Assembly: GCA_013399855.1 (NCBI GenBank)
Contig: VXAY01004752.1
Coordinates: forward strand, 358,184 to 422,183
Direction: 5' to 3'
Source: Oxyruncus cristatus
Taxonomy: Eukaryota; Chordata; Aves; Passeriformes; Cotingidae
Length of the DNA stretch: 64,000 nucleotides
In this document: positions 12,040-22,100 of the stretch, piece after piece
Layout: each line of letters starts with the position of its first letter
Numbering within the stretch: position 1 is the first letter of the stretch
Translations under genes and position numbers: made by a program
The notes under the pieces: model-generated
What the model was told of the DNA's origin: nothing
The model's database searches: none
The model's input: the letters and a program-made list of their open reading frames with translations, nothing else

Positions 12040-12910
12040 TCATGTGCTCATCATCTGTCACAGAACTATCACTAAGCCATGCTGGGCTAAGACAGGATTA
12101 TAAACGATGAACTGCCATGTGCTCTAAATCTTCTTATTTGCCTAGCCTGGAAGGTATGCCCTGCAAAATTTGATTGGCAGCGCGCTCTGTTCTGTCAATT
12201 GACTTTGAAGGCCTCTTCTATTGGCGCTTTTGAGCGGATCTCAGTAGCTGTATTGACTGTCACCTGCTGACTCCAGCACGTGCCTGACCCCGGCCCCGCG
12301 CCGAGGCTCCGTCCCACTCGCCGCGGCCTCGCCGGGGCCGGCGGCTCTGGTGGCACGTGCGGCACCACAAGGGCATATGGGCTGCCTGGCTGCGCGCGGG
12401 GCGGGAGAGCTGAAGCCAAGCAACCCCGCGCTGTTATTACGGCAGATGGGGGAAGCGTGGCATTCAATATTAAGACAGATGCCACCTCCTTATTCCACCT
12501 GTCTGGAACTTGGACATGGGACAGAATGAACTGTCTGCCTAATAATTAAGGAGACAAAGGCCGCATTTATGCAGCTCAGCAGAGCACCGTCTCTGCGGCG
12601 CATGCACGGGTATAATTGTGGGCCACAACAATGAGGGAAACGTGGAACGGGGGCTCATCAGATGTTCAGATACGTACACACAATTACAGTAGGAAACTGT
12701 ACTGTTCCCAGCTGCTTTTGTGGTCTTTTATTTAGGCTGGTTGTGTATTAAGTTAAACGGGAGGAACAAGTTGGCTGGCATTATTACTATTATAAATGAC
12801 GCTTTAAAATTACAGTGAAGTTCCTTAAATAACAAAGCGCCTACCGTTCCCCCTAACAGTCCCCGCTGCTGTTGTGCTGTGCCCTTTCTTGCAAATTTGC
12901 TCTTTGCTTC
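12040..12910. promoter_or_regulatory. Candidate conserved regulatory element
   Basis: This roughly 870-bp block is free of recognisable repeats and simple sequence and has an organised composition: AT-balanced flanks around a GC core at 12277-12425. It contains AATAATTAAG (homeodomain-like) at 12541-12550, ACAAAGG (SOX/TCF-like) at 12554-12560 and AACAATG (SOX-like) at 12627-12633. Dense, varied motifs in a gene-poor region fit a developmental enhancer, but this is inference from texture and motif words. No reading frame here looks coding. Confidence 0.35.
12277..12425. promoter_or_regulatory. Small GC-rich core with two E-boxes
   Basis: This short segment is far richer in G, C and CpG than its surroundings, including 'gccgcggcctcgccggggcc'. 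It holds two perfect CACGTG E-boxes at 12277-12282 and 12354-12359, 77 bp apart start to start. CACGTG is bound by bHLH and bHLH-zip factors such as MYC/MAX, USF and CLOCK-type dimers. It could be a minor CpG-island promoter or an enhancer core. No transcript evidence is available. Confidence 0.35.
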
Positions 12911-13755
12911 TCAGTAGTCAACTGTTTTTGTAGCAGGCAGAGAGAAGAAAAACATTCTTTCCAGGACCACTATTGTTTTCGCGTATTTTTACACAACAAT
13001 TTGCCTCTTTCTTTGGCGTTGTTAAAAAAAATGATAACTGTGTAAAAAAGAAGGCCTGGCTTCTTGGCACTTATGCTACGGTACGTTTCTGTTATTTAAT
13101 CCCACTTAATTTGGGACCAATTATTGCTGAACCCGCCGTGCTTTGTGATGGGAGCGGTTGCGCCGGAGAGGGCTCTGTCCTTCCTGGGTTTGAGCCTGGG
13201 CTTTCCAGGGTGGCAGCAGGGCTGGGCTGGTGGCTGTGGGCACACCGTGCCACGGCCCTTGTGCAGCCCACGTGCCCCCAGGACCCCACAGAGGCTGAGG
13301 TTTGGGGTCTGGGGTTATTGGGTGGGCTCAGAAGCACCTCTGTGTTGTCTGGGCTTGGGTTTCAGGCCTCCCAAACAGCTGGGCCGAGGTGTGCACCCCA
13401 TTTTCAGGGTGAATTCCCTCCTTGTAAGGGAAACCCTAACCATGGAAAAATCCAGCATTGGTCTCCCCCTTACGTGTCTGCACAACCCCATGAATTCAGG
13501 GGAATTAGGTGCTTGGAAATAAAACTGAGCAGGTGTGGGTGTGTTGGCTGGGCAAAGATATTTCTCTGCCGAAGCAATATGCAATTAATGCCTATGATTG
13601 AGGACCTCACGTAATCCAGGAGGTATTTTTAGTATCTACTTACCTACCTCCGACCCTCTTTTAAATGCCTGGTACTGATGTGATCACGCCCATCCTTAAA
13701 CCTTTCTAATTAATTTTGTTCTCTTTTGACTGAATGAATTCAAAGGCAGCTTAAA

Positions 13756-13787
13756 ATAAAAAAAAAAATAAAATTAAAAAAAAAAAT
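13756..13787. repeat. A-rich simple tract
   Basis: Runs of A are interrupted by single T bases. Confidence 0.85.
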
Positions 13788-14006
13788 CATCTGTGTGTCT
13801 GTCCTGGGATTTATCTGTAGATGGCAACTGGAATAAGGATGAATAAGTTGCGGGGAACGAAAATGCAGGAGCAAGTGTTAAGGGCATGTTTACTCTGTAT
13901 ACATTATATACAAGATTAAGGACACACAGAGTGCCTGTTGTCTCAGCAAGCCATGAAAGTGGGCCTTTATCTTTATATAGGTATATTTGTATATACATAC
14001 CGGTGT

Positions 14007-14028
14007 ACATATATATATATATATATAA
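14007..14028. repeat. (AT)n microsatellite
   Basis: About ten AT/TA dinucleotides lie in an AT-rich neighbourhood that also contains TATATAC words nearby. Confidence 0.9.
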
Positions 14029-14670
14029 TCTCTATTTAAAAAAAATGAATAATTGATTTTTTACAGGTAGAAAGATGGTGTGCACACAGTAAGCAAAGCC
14101 TGAGCCTCACACTTTTATGCATATATGAATATATACACTCATTTAGAAACACATACATTTAAATATTTACAGTATAACATGACTAATTAAACACCATAGA
14201 TACGTGTGTGTACTTAAATGCACACATAGGCGTGGTGAACCTGCTGCAGTTCTGTAATAATGCTCAGAGACTGTTCCATATTTCTCTTCTTTAATTTGTA
14301 ACAGATGTATTTAAACAAGACAGCTCATCCTGGGGAAAAAAAAAAACCAAACAAAAAAAACTACCAGATGTATCAGACTCTCCAAAGCGCAGAAATCACA
14401 TGCAACAAATCGCAAAAAGTAATCAAAGCCCAAACTTTTTTTTTTTTTGGGGTAGTAGAAAAGGCAGCATCAAAAAAGACACAGATACATATTACAAGAT
14501 GAGGATCAATTTGAAAAGATCCCACAATATCTGTTACCAAGAGCTTTGTTAATCTTTAAAAACCTAGAATGATTATTTATACGGGAGCCGTGAATTAACT
14601 AGGCTTTAATAAATAGCTCACAGGCACGTGTGTCAAGACTGAGCTTTTTGTTTTCATATGTGTCTGCATT

Positions 14671-14688
14671 GGGGGGGGGGGGGCGGGG
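14671..14688. repeat. Poly-G tract at the gap edge
   Basis: A run of 13 G, one C and four G directly precedes the run of N. Such a tract can form a G-quadruplex and is hard to sequence, which probably explains the gap. Confidence 0.9.
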
Positions 14689-14727
14689 NNNNNNNNNNNN
14701 NNNNNNNNNNNNNNNNNNNNNNNNNNN
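14689..14727. other. Assembly gap (39 N)
   Basis: Unknown bases lie between a poly-G run and AAAAAGG. The true length may differ from the 39 N shown. Confidence 0.99.
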
Positions 14728-16933
14728 AAAAAGGAAGCTATTATTTGTTGATTTTTTTCTGTAACAATTATTTCAAATTAAAAGCCCATCTGACGAAAGG
14801 CATATGGATGGAGAGGGGGTTCAGTCCTAATTGAACAAACCAGGACTCGTGAGGTTAATTACAGATATTAACGCTGTTGTTCTTCAGCTTCTTGCCCTCA
14901 CGAAGGCTCCAGCTTCCAAATGACCTGGCTCCAACAATAAGACTCTCTTTAGCCCATTAACTAATTGATAAAAATGTGAGTGTTTAGAATGAGTCTAATT
15001 AAATCACCAAGCCTTACAATTACGAGTCCATTTGGTAGCTGTCGGGAGATGGGTAACCTCAGCTGGCATTGTAGGCGAATAAAAGATAAAAATAAAAGGG
15101 AGCTTAACCAAAGATCATTTTGAAAGCTGTTCATTTGAAGACAAAGTACACATTTGCCTGAAATGTATACATACACCACTTCAGACTAGCACAGTGTCTT
15201 GAAAAGAAAATGGAGCGTTTAGCAATCATGATTTTCTTTTTTTTTTCCCTCCAGTGCATGCATGAAATTCTCAACAGCCTGTGTGATGGAATGAGCTGCT
15301 TTTGTAACCACTTCTGAGTTACAGTGAGTACCTGGATTCTCTGAGAGTGCCCAAGTAGATGATCCCAGGTACCTCTCTGTTATTAACATCCTTTTCTCTC
15401 ACTCTTCCAAACTCTCTGCAGACCGACATCCCCACGTCCCCATTCTGGTGGTGGCTGCTGCTGTAGGGACAGCCACTCGTTCTGAGGTGCCCCATTTGTG
15501 ACAGTGAGGCAGGTTTGCTCCTACACACCACGGGTGCCCTTGGGAAGGGAGCTGGAAAACACCTTGTGTGTAAAGATTCCTGTCGAAGGTGTGCCTAATG
15601 TCCTAAGCATCACAGGCCATTTCCATCTCACCATGTCAGGCAGAGATTTACATCTAAAAAAAGGACGGAGAGGGGGGTGATAATGTTTGCTGGAGGAATG
15701 GCTTCCACAGAAGGAATCCTAAACTGACACAGGTTGAAAAAGAAAAGATGGAAGTTGGATATAAAAACAGGCTATAATATAAAAAGAGGGTTGGAGAAGA
15801 TGACCAGGAATGAGGAGGCACTGTCTCATGGGAATATCAACCAGAATCACCATTTGAGAGATTCCAAACAAATGAATGAAGCTGCTTTTTTGCTGTTAAG
15901 CTGCTGAACTTATTACCAAAGGAAGTTCTGGGTGCTGAAAATTTAAATCAAAAAGCTCATCAATGAGTGAATTGAAGAAAAATTCACCCAAATTATAAAG
16001 ATCCTGTCTCTGTCTTGGGAAGTCTCTGAGCTGCAGGTGTCCGGAAATGGGAACAACATACAGAGGAATTTTCACTGGATGTCTGCCCTGGCCTAATAGT
16101 CTACAGTTTTTACCACTGACAAGATACTGGGATAAACTGATTATTTTTTTTTTTTTAGTTCACTTCAGGACTGCAGTTTGTGGAGTTTTAAGAAGCTATA
16201 AAGTGAGTGGGCCATAAAAAATCACGTCCATGGTGGTGTCACAGGCACTGGAAGGGATTGGAAGGAGCTTTGCACAGCCTGTGCAAGGCAGAGAGGAAGA
16301 AGACAAAGCTCATCAGGTCAGTGAATGATGGCGATTGTGCTTTGGCCTCTGAAACACAGCCAGGGAGTGAACTGCACTCATGGTGTTTTTTGGCTCCCTG
16401 CATCTCTCCAAGGCAGGTGCCTGGAGTCCATCAAGATTTGTCTCTGCCCAGTGGTGAAACAGCCACCACAATGATTTATAGGTGGTCACGTGTGGACTGG
16501 AAGCTCCTTCCCTTAGGGGATGCCTTTCCATTTTTCCCAGGATGGAAATCTTAAAAAGCCAAAGCTCAGTAAGACAAGAAAATCCCAGACATGTTTCCGT
16601 GTCACTACAAAGAAATCCCACTGCTTGCAGCCTGGTATGCGTCTTCACTGACTGTAAAAACAAAATTATGAGGATACTGAGGGAACTTGGAGGATGAACT
16701 AGTGGATGTGCATGGGTTTGACCCCACAGGGTGCTGCACATCAGCATTAAGACCAAATACACTGTCACAGCTCTCAGGTATCCTCTATTCCAAGTGCTTT
16801 CCATACAAACAGGGAAAACATCTGTCTTGTGGTTAACAAAACAGGGGAAGAAGCCAACCCCTCATGCTCCACTCTCATAGCCCCTCAAATCTTTCTCCTC
16901 CTTCCTTTGATGAGGACATCTAGCTCAAAGATT
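14728..16933. other. Unique non-coding sequence
   Basis: No supported gene. The 14740-15180 part is AT-rich and repeat-free, with TTAATTA and CATTAAC words. Frames up to 163 codons at 16.2-16.8 kb overlap on both strands and contain no recognisable domain. Confidence 0.5.
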
Positions 16934-17100
16934 ACAGAATCAGAGAATGGTTTGGGCAGGAAGGAACCTTAAAGCTCATCTCATTCTAAACCCCCTGCCA
17001 TGGGCAGGCACACCTTCCACTAGACCAGGTTGCTCCAAGCCCCATCCAACCTGGCCTGGAACACTCCCAGGGATGGGGCAGCCACAGCTTTTCTGGGACA
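16934..17100 (-). mobile_element. CR1 LINE 3' fragment
   Basis: The plus strand runs 'acagaatcagagaatggttt', 'ccctgccatgggcaggcaca', 'ccactagaccaggttgctcc' and 'ggaacactcccagggatggg', the reverse complement of the CR1 3' end. It abuts the older LINE-derived material to its right, so a younger CR1 probably inserted beside an old LINE remnant. Confidence 0.92.
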
Positions 17101-17394
17101 CCAAGATAAGCACTCACCCTCCCTTTGTTTTTCTGCTCCTACTCCCTCAACATAATATTCTTGTAGATGGCACTCCCCTCTCCATCGATGGGAAAACTCC
17201 CCTCGATGCCCCAGGCTTTGGGTTCAGGCCCCCCAGAGCAATGGGCCGTCAACGGAAACCCTTCGGCAAGCGGGGCATCAGCCACGTGGACGTGGATCCG
17301 GGCTCAGATGGTATTTCAGGTGTTGTGACCAGGCAAGGCAGAAAAGCAGACTTGGATCTCGGCAGAGCTCAGTTCATTTCCGGCTTTATCGATA
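17101..17394. other. Segment open on the plus strand, probably old LINE flank
   Basis: The plus-strand frame is open from within the CR1 through to a TAA at 17397-17399. Its unique part reads protein-like, with 'VDGTPLSIDGKTPLDAPG' at 17163-17216. A splice-acceptor-like TTCTTGTAG ends at 17166, and GT donors at 17311 or 17320 would give phase-1/phase-1 exons of 144 or 153 nt. However, the adjoining 17.43-17.56 kb encodes the end of a LINE reverse-transcriptase ORF on the opposite strand, and this segment lies where that element's C-terminus and 3' UTR should be. An antisense shadow of the LINE is at least as likely as an exon. I do not recognise a host protein. Confidence 0.25.
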
Positions 17395-17610
17395 TTTAAC
17401 CAGCCTTGGACGCTGCCCAGCGCCGCCTTGGCAGCCAGTTCAGAGCATGGAGCACAGGTGTGATGTGCTCCTGCCAGTTTGCCTTGCTCAGAAGACGGGC
17501 AGCTGTGCTCTGCTGTGCTAGACAAGGATTCCGAGCAGCCTTCCAGGGTAGCCCAAGGTAGGGCCTGCGTCCTCAGATTAGCCTCGAAGTGGCAGAGACA
17601 AAGATAACCA
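17395..17610 (-). mobile_element. Old L2/L3-type LINE ORF2 C-terminal remnant
   Basis: On the minus strand 17429-17500 translates without a stop as a 24-codon stretch containing 'EHITPVLHALNWLP', preceded by 'ARLL'. This is the hallmark of the region just downstream of the reverse-transcriptase domain in L2/L3/CR1-clade LINEs, whose families read roughly 'AARLL...HITPVL..LHWLP'. Further upstream in sense, around 17541-17565, the codons give 'YLGLPWK', matching the 'NALYLGLP' block. Stops and frame problems between the blocks show a dead, old copy. It is distinct from the young CR1 ends nearby. The exact family cannot be named without alignment. Confidence 0.65.
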
Positions 17611-18210
17611 CGGGAAGGTCCTGGAGAAAAGAGATCTCTCGGGCAGGCCAAAATGAAAGAGCGTTTGGAGGCGTTGCTGCTGTTGGGGTGTTCAGGAGTG
17701 GGGCTGCAAACGGTCACAAGTGACCTGGAGAGGAAAGGACAGAAGTCTTTTAATCGACAGAGCGGGCGTTGTCTTCCAATTCTTGCAGAGTGTCTCCCTC
17801 TGCCAAGAACCTCGGCTTCTGCCTCCTCTGGATTGACCCTCAGCCAAATGGCATTGATCCACAGCTCTGCCTCAGCCAGGCTTTGGAAGAAGGGGGGAAA
17901 TGGCACAGCCAGGCAGGGGGAACTGAGGCACCAAGCTGGGCGCAGTCAGCGGGTGAGTCCACGGCACACAGAGCCTCTCTGCCCCTTTTCAGGGAATTCA
18001 CACATCTCCGGAGGAATATAAATTGCAAGAGCGAGTCTGGTGGGATGGGAGAAGCTGTAAAAGGAGGAGGTTCTGGTTTAGCTTCTGACAGAACGGAGGG
18101 GTTGAGTTGGGGCCCCCTGAGCCCTGCTCCAGATGTCTGTGTGTGTGCACTGACACCAAGATAAAAATCTCCATGAAACTCAATTAATTAGTAGAGAGAT
18201 TTTGGTAGTT
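17611..18210. other. Non-coding sequence, possibly more old LINE
   Basis: A 196-codon minus-strand frame spans 17316-17906, but its right part shows no clear reverse-transcriptase motifs in one frame. It may continue the decayed LINE or be unique sequence. Confidence 0.35.
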
Positions 18211-18229
18211 AAAACAAACAAAACAAAAA

Positions 18230-18270
<41 letters not shown>

Positions 18271-18315
18271 AAAAAAAAAAAACCCAACAAAAAAAGGCAA
18301 CCAAAAAAAAACCCA
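18211..18315. repeat. Long A-rich (AAAAC-type) tract
   Basis: About 100 bp consist almost wholly of A with scattered C, G or T, ending in AAAACCCACCCCCC. It is probably a slippage-expanded A-rich tract. An ambiguous base lies just beyond, at 18329, suggesting assembly difficulty. Confidence 0.9.
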
Positions 18316-18699
18316 CCCCCCAATGGTTNAAAATCCCAAAACCTAAGGATTGGGGCTGGTGGAAATTTTCCCTATTTTCCATATTATTCATCTGTCTAAA
18401 TTTCACAGCAGAAATTCAGCGTTCAATAAAAATGAAAAACCAGCATTTTTAGGAATGGGATTTTGTGCATTGTTGGGAGGGCCAGCAGAGGGAGGAGAGG
18501 GTCTGTCAGCCCATGGGACACAGGCTGATACTTCACAGTCATTCACATTTTCCTCCAGTGGTGAAGATTATTTTCAAATGGGAAGAGGACCCTTATAAAA
18601 TCCAACATGTTGTAAACAGCCCTTTGTGAAAAGCCTTGCAAGAGAGTGGAAAAAAAAAAAAAAAAAAAGGTCCTTCAAGTGGTGTTGGGTCAATGCTAA
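18316..18699. other. Unique non-coding sequence
   Basis: No gene. It contains a poly-A run of about 19 bases at 18650-18668, directly before the next CR1. Confidence 0.5.
18329..18329. other. Single ambiguous base (N)
   Basis: One N follows the A-rich tract and probably marks a low-quality consensus. Confidence 0.99.
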
Positions 18700-19164
18700 A
18701 CACAAATGTGGACTGGGCAGAGAATGGATTGAGAGCAGCCCTACTGAGAAGGACTTGGGGTATTGGTGGATGGGAAGTTTGACATGACTGAGCAGCCTGG
18801 AGAAGAGAAGGCTCCAGAGAGACCTGAGAGCCCCTTCCAGTGCCTAAAGGGGCTCTGAGAGAGCCAGAGAGGGAATTTTGGCAAGGGCCTTCAGGGACAG
18901 GACAAGCGGGAATGGCTTCACACTGGCAGGGGGCAGGGTTAGATCGGATATTGGGGAGAAATTCCTGGCTGTGAAGGTGGTGGAGCCCTGGCACAGGTTA
19001 CCCAGAGAAGCTGTAGCTGCCCCATCCCTGGAAGTGTTCAGGGCCAGATTGGACGGGACTTGGAGCAACCTGGTCTAGTGGAAGGTGTCCCTGCCCATGG
19101 CAGGGGGTTGGAATGAGATGATCTTTAAGGTCCCTTCCAACCCAAACCATTCTGGGATTCTATG
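18700..19164 (+). mobile_element. CR1 LINE fragment with internal deletion
   Basis: This is the longest plus-strand CR1 piece in the window. Its left part (about 18706-18785) matches the ORF2 segment reading 'gattgagagcagccctactg' and 'gaaggacttggggtattggt'. It then jumps to 'gagcagcctggagaagagaa', 'ctggcagggggcagggttag', 'gatattggggagaaattcct', 'cctggtctagtggaaggtgt' and the standard tail ending TTCTGGGATTCTATGG. In full-length CR1 these two ORF2 parts lie farther apart, so a stretch of ORF2 is missing. The copy is not coding-competent. Confidence 0.93.
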
Positions 19165-22100
19165 GGAGGAAAAAAAAGTACCTGCTCTAAGAGATGACCA
19201 GAGTTAGGTGGTGGATTGCTGCAAGAATTGGTTCTTGGACTACCATCCATTTCCTATTCCAGGAATAACCCCCTCCTTAAACTTCTGTTATCCCTTCCTG
19301 CAGAGCCCCCATGCAATTCCTCCCACACACAGCAACTGTATGACCTGACTCCTGCTCTGCCAAATCCCTCCTGTCACCAGAGGCACAGCTCTGGTAGTTG
19401 AAATAACAGCATTGCTGAGCACAGGGCTGAGATGAAGGCTGGCCACTCGTAAATTTGCCTTGTCCAAGGGAACTTGAGGAGTTTCACCTTGATTGGATTT
19501 CATCACCTAGGATCACACGCTTTATTATATCACAGGTGCCAATGGAAAAGTATTAAGACATAGAAAGAAACATAATACAGCTCCAGCACGGACTGAATCT
19601 CAACCACAGAGCTGCTAAGAAGACACCTTCTGCATGATAAAAATCTCACGGTTTTCTGTGTTATCAACCAAGCAGAGGGGATGTAACACAGAGGGCTGAA
19701 GACCACGTGTGTGTGCAGGGGTGAGCAAAATAATTTAGAAATGCCTGCAGCAATATCTGAATTGAAGTGTTACCCTGCAAGTCACTGCTTTAGAGACAAA
19801 GGAACTACTTACAAATACAAAGTTCCAGACCTGGGCACATCTGTCACGAGGGCAGGGGTAATAAAGAAATGGCCCATTAAGGAATGAAATGCTTGTTTAG
19901 CATCTACCACGCCTCCTGCTTTATCTCAGGACTTATCAAAATGATTGCTTGGTAACATACTAAAAAATATTAGTATGCATTCCTCCACAGGTCTAGGAGA
20001 ATGAAGGGAAAAGGTTTCAGTTTTAGGCATATCATGACATGGAGTCAGCAGAGGTTGTGAGCCAGTGCCATTCTTAGGTCTTCAAACTACAAGATTTAAG
20101 GATGCAGATCAGAGACTTATGTATTTATATACTAGGGAATATAAATATTCTTATACCCTATTGCCCTGACAGAACTCACCAGGATGAGAAAATACTAAAT
20201 ACAATGTTTAGATAACCCTACAGCCAGTTTCCCACTACCCAACAGCCCCAATGACTTGTGTCTGACTTAACCTCCGAAGATAATCAGCAGATTTCAACAT
20301 GCTTGGTGAGGTTTGCACAAGGACTTTTAGAAAACCTTATTTTGAACCTGTCGAAGCCAAGAAAACATTGAGAAAATCCTTTTCATTGGTAGGTGCAACC
20401 TGATGCAGCAGTGGGGAACAAATGAGCATATGCTGCACACACAGGCACACGCGATTCGGCGTATACAGATTTTGAAGCGATTCAGCATATGCAGATTTCT
20501 CCCAGCAAGTCCAAAGAAATTTCTCCTTCTCTGAGCAAAAGACGAGAAGATCCAACCAGCCATTTCTACCAACGACCACGCAGAAACTCAGGCTTTAAAA
20601 AAATCACTCCCTTAGTTTTATGTTTTCCCCCCTTTATGCCCAGAGCCCCATCCCACCCCACTGCTGCAGTGGGTTGCTGCAGAAGCTCTGTTTGCCTGCA
20701 GGCCAGCCCATCTGCCTCTGAGAATCTATACCTGATCAGAAATGCATTTTTAATGCATTGGTGAAAGCATTTACTTAAAATTATCTCATTTCCCCTCAGG
20801 GAATTTTCAATTAAACAAGCACATAATAATTATTTCCTTTAATTGCTCATCTCCGCTTACCTGGAGCTAAGGCACCTTTGCCCTGTTGCACATCTGAGAG
20901 CTGTCAGATTGATTCATTAGTATTTATTTGTTCCTTATTTCCAAACCATAGTGATGTACTATGGGCATTTAAGGAAGTGTTGCCCATGTCAAAGGGAATT
21001 TTTTTCCCTTGATGTTGACAACCCAGTTCCTGTGCAGCGTTTGGGAACGTTTCCTAATGCTGAAAACAAGCTGGTTGCAGCAGTTATGGTGAATTTCCAA
21101 GATTTAAAGCTGGTACTTGGTGTCCGAGGCTGCCCCACACTTATCAAATATCAATCCCTCGTGTGTCAGCAAAGCTTGTCCCAGCTGGGGATACAGGAGA
21201 TGGCAAAAAGGTTGACTTTTACAGCTTTGCTCCCCAAAACCTGAACCCACCACCCACAGCACCTGTCAGACCAGGACCTTGCAAGCAACGATCTCCTCAC
21301 ACTCAGCCCAAACATCACCGACGTTCCGGGGATTTTTATCCTTCTTCGCATCCCCACAAAGCTTCCCACAGCTCCTGAAACCTGCTGATTTTCCTTTTCC
21401 CAGTCAGCTGAGGTGCAAAGAAGAAAGGCCTGGACAACACCATTTATGCCAGCATTAATACGACCAATAAACTAGGTTGGATTTTTTTTTTTAATAAAAC
21501 CGTGGATTTCAAACCAGATCTCCCACTCCCTGCTCTATCCCCTGCCCCTTCAAGCCTCGCCAGGTCTCACCTGCCCCTTTCCAAACTCCCACCCAGCCTG
21601 TTCCTCTTGTAAAATTGTGTCTTGATGCCCTAAGGAGGAGGGCAAATAAAATCAATCTTCCTTCCACTGCTGAGCAGCCTCAAGCACTGGTGAATCAGGG
21701 AAAGACTCTGTGACTTTTACCTCCCACAGAATCCCCTCAGCAGGAGGGAATCCATGTGGAGTTGTTCTTTAAAGCTGAGTTCAGAACCTGAGTGTGGTGC
21801 AGCCATGGAGGGAGAGCTTTCTTACACCAAAGGAAGCAGAAAAATATTTAAATACCCTAAATATTTCCAGCCCTTCAGTCACATCCTAAAATATTCCATA
21901 TTTGCTCCCTGGTAAATGCAGACCTGAAACAATTTTTCTGAGGCACCAAAATGACCTGGTGAAGGAACATTAATGTCACCATGGGGCTAAAAGCACCTTC
22001 CCACATCAGTGTTGCAGCTGAGCACTCTCTAGAGATGTCTTGTTAGAATTCAGTCTCAGCTGAAGAAGTGTATTTTTCTTCTACAGTGATCACAAATGAT

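Larger units (their letters stand above)
12911..14688. other. Unique non-coding sequence
   Basis: No supported gene. A 213-codon plus-strand frame at 12973-13614 lacks any recognisable domain and crosses ordinary AT-rich and GC-rich parts. I read it as chance. Confidence 0.5.

Noticed and set aside
12973..13614. 213-codon plus-strand open frame
   Set aside because: No recognisable domain or exon-like boundaries, and it runs through mixed AT- and GC-rich sequence with competing frames. Best explained by chance.
17653..18164. Overlapping plus-strand frames as exons downstream of the 17.2-kb segment
   Set aside because: An acceptor-like TTCTTGCAG exists near 17788, but neither frame continues in sensible phase or shows a domain.
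18202..18399. Lysine/asparagine-rich frame
   Set aside because: It is only the translation of the A-rich simple tract and includes an ambiguous base.
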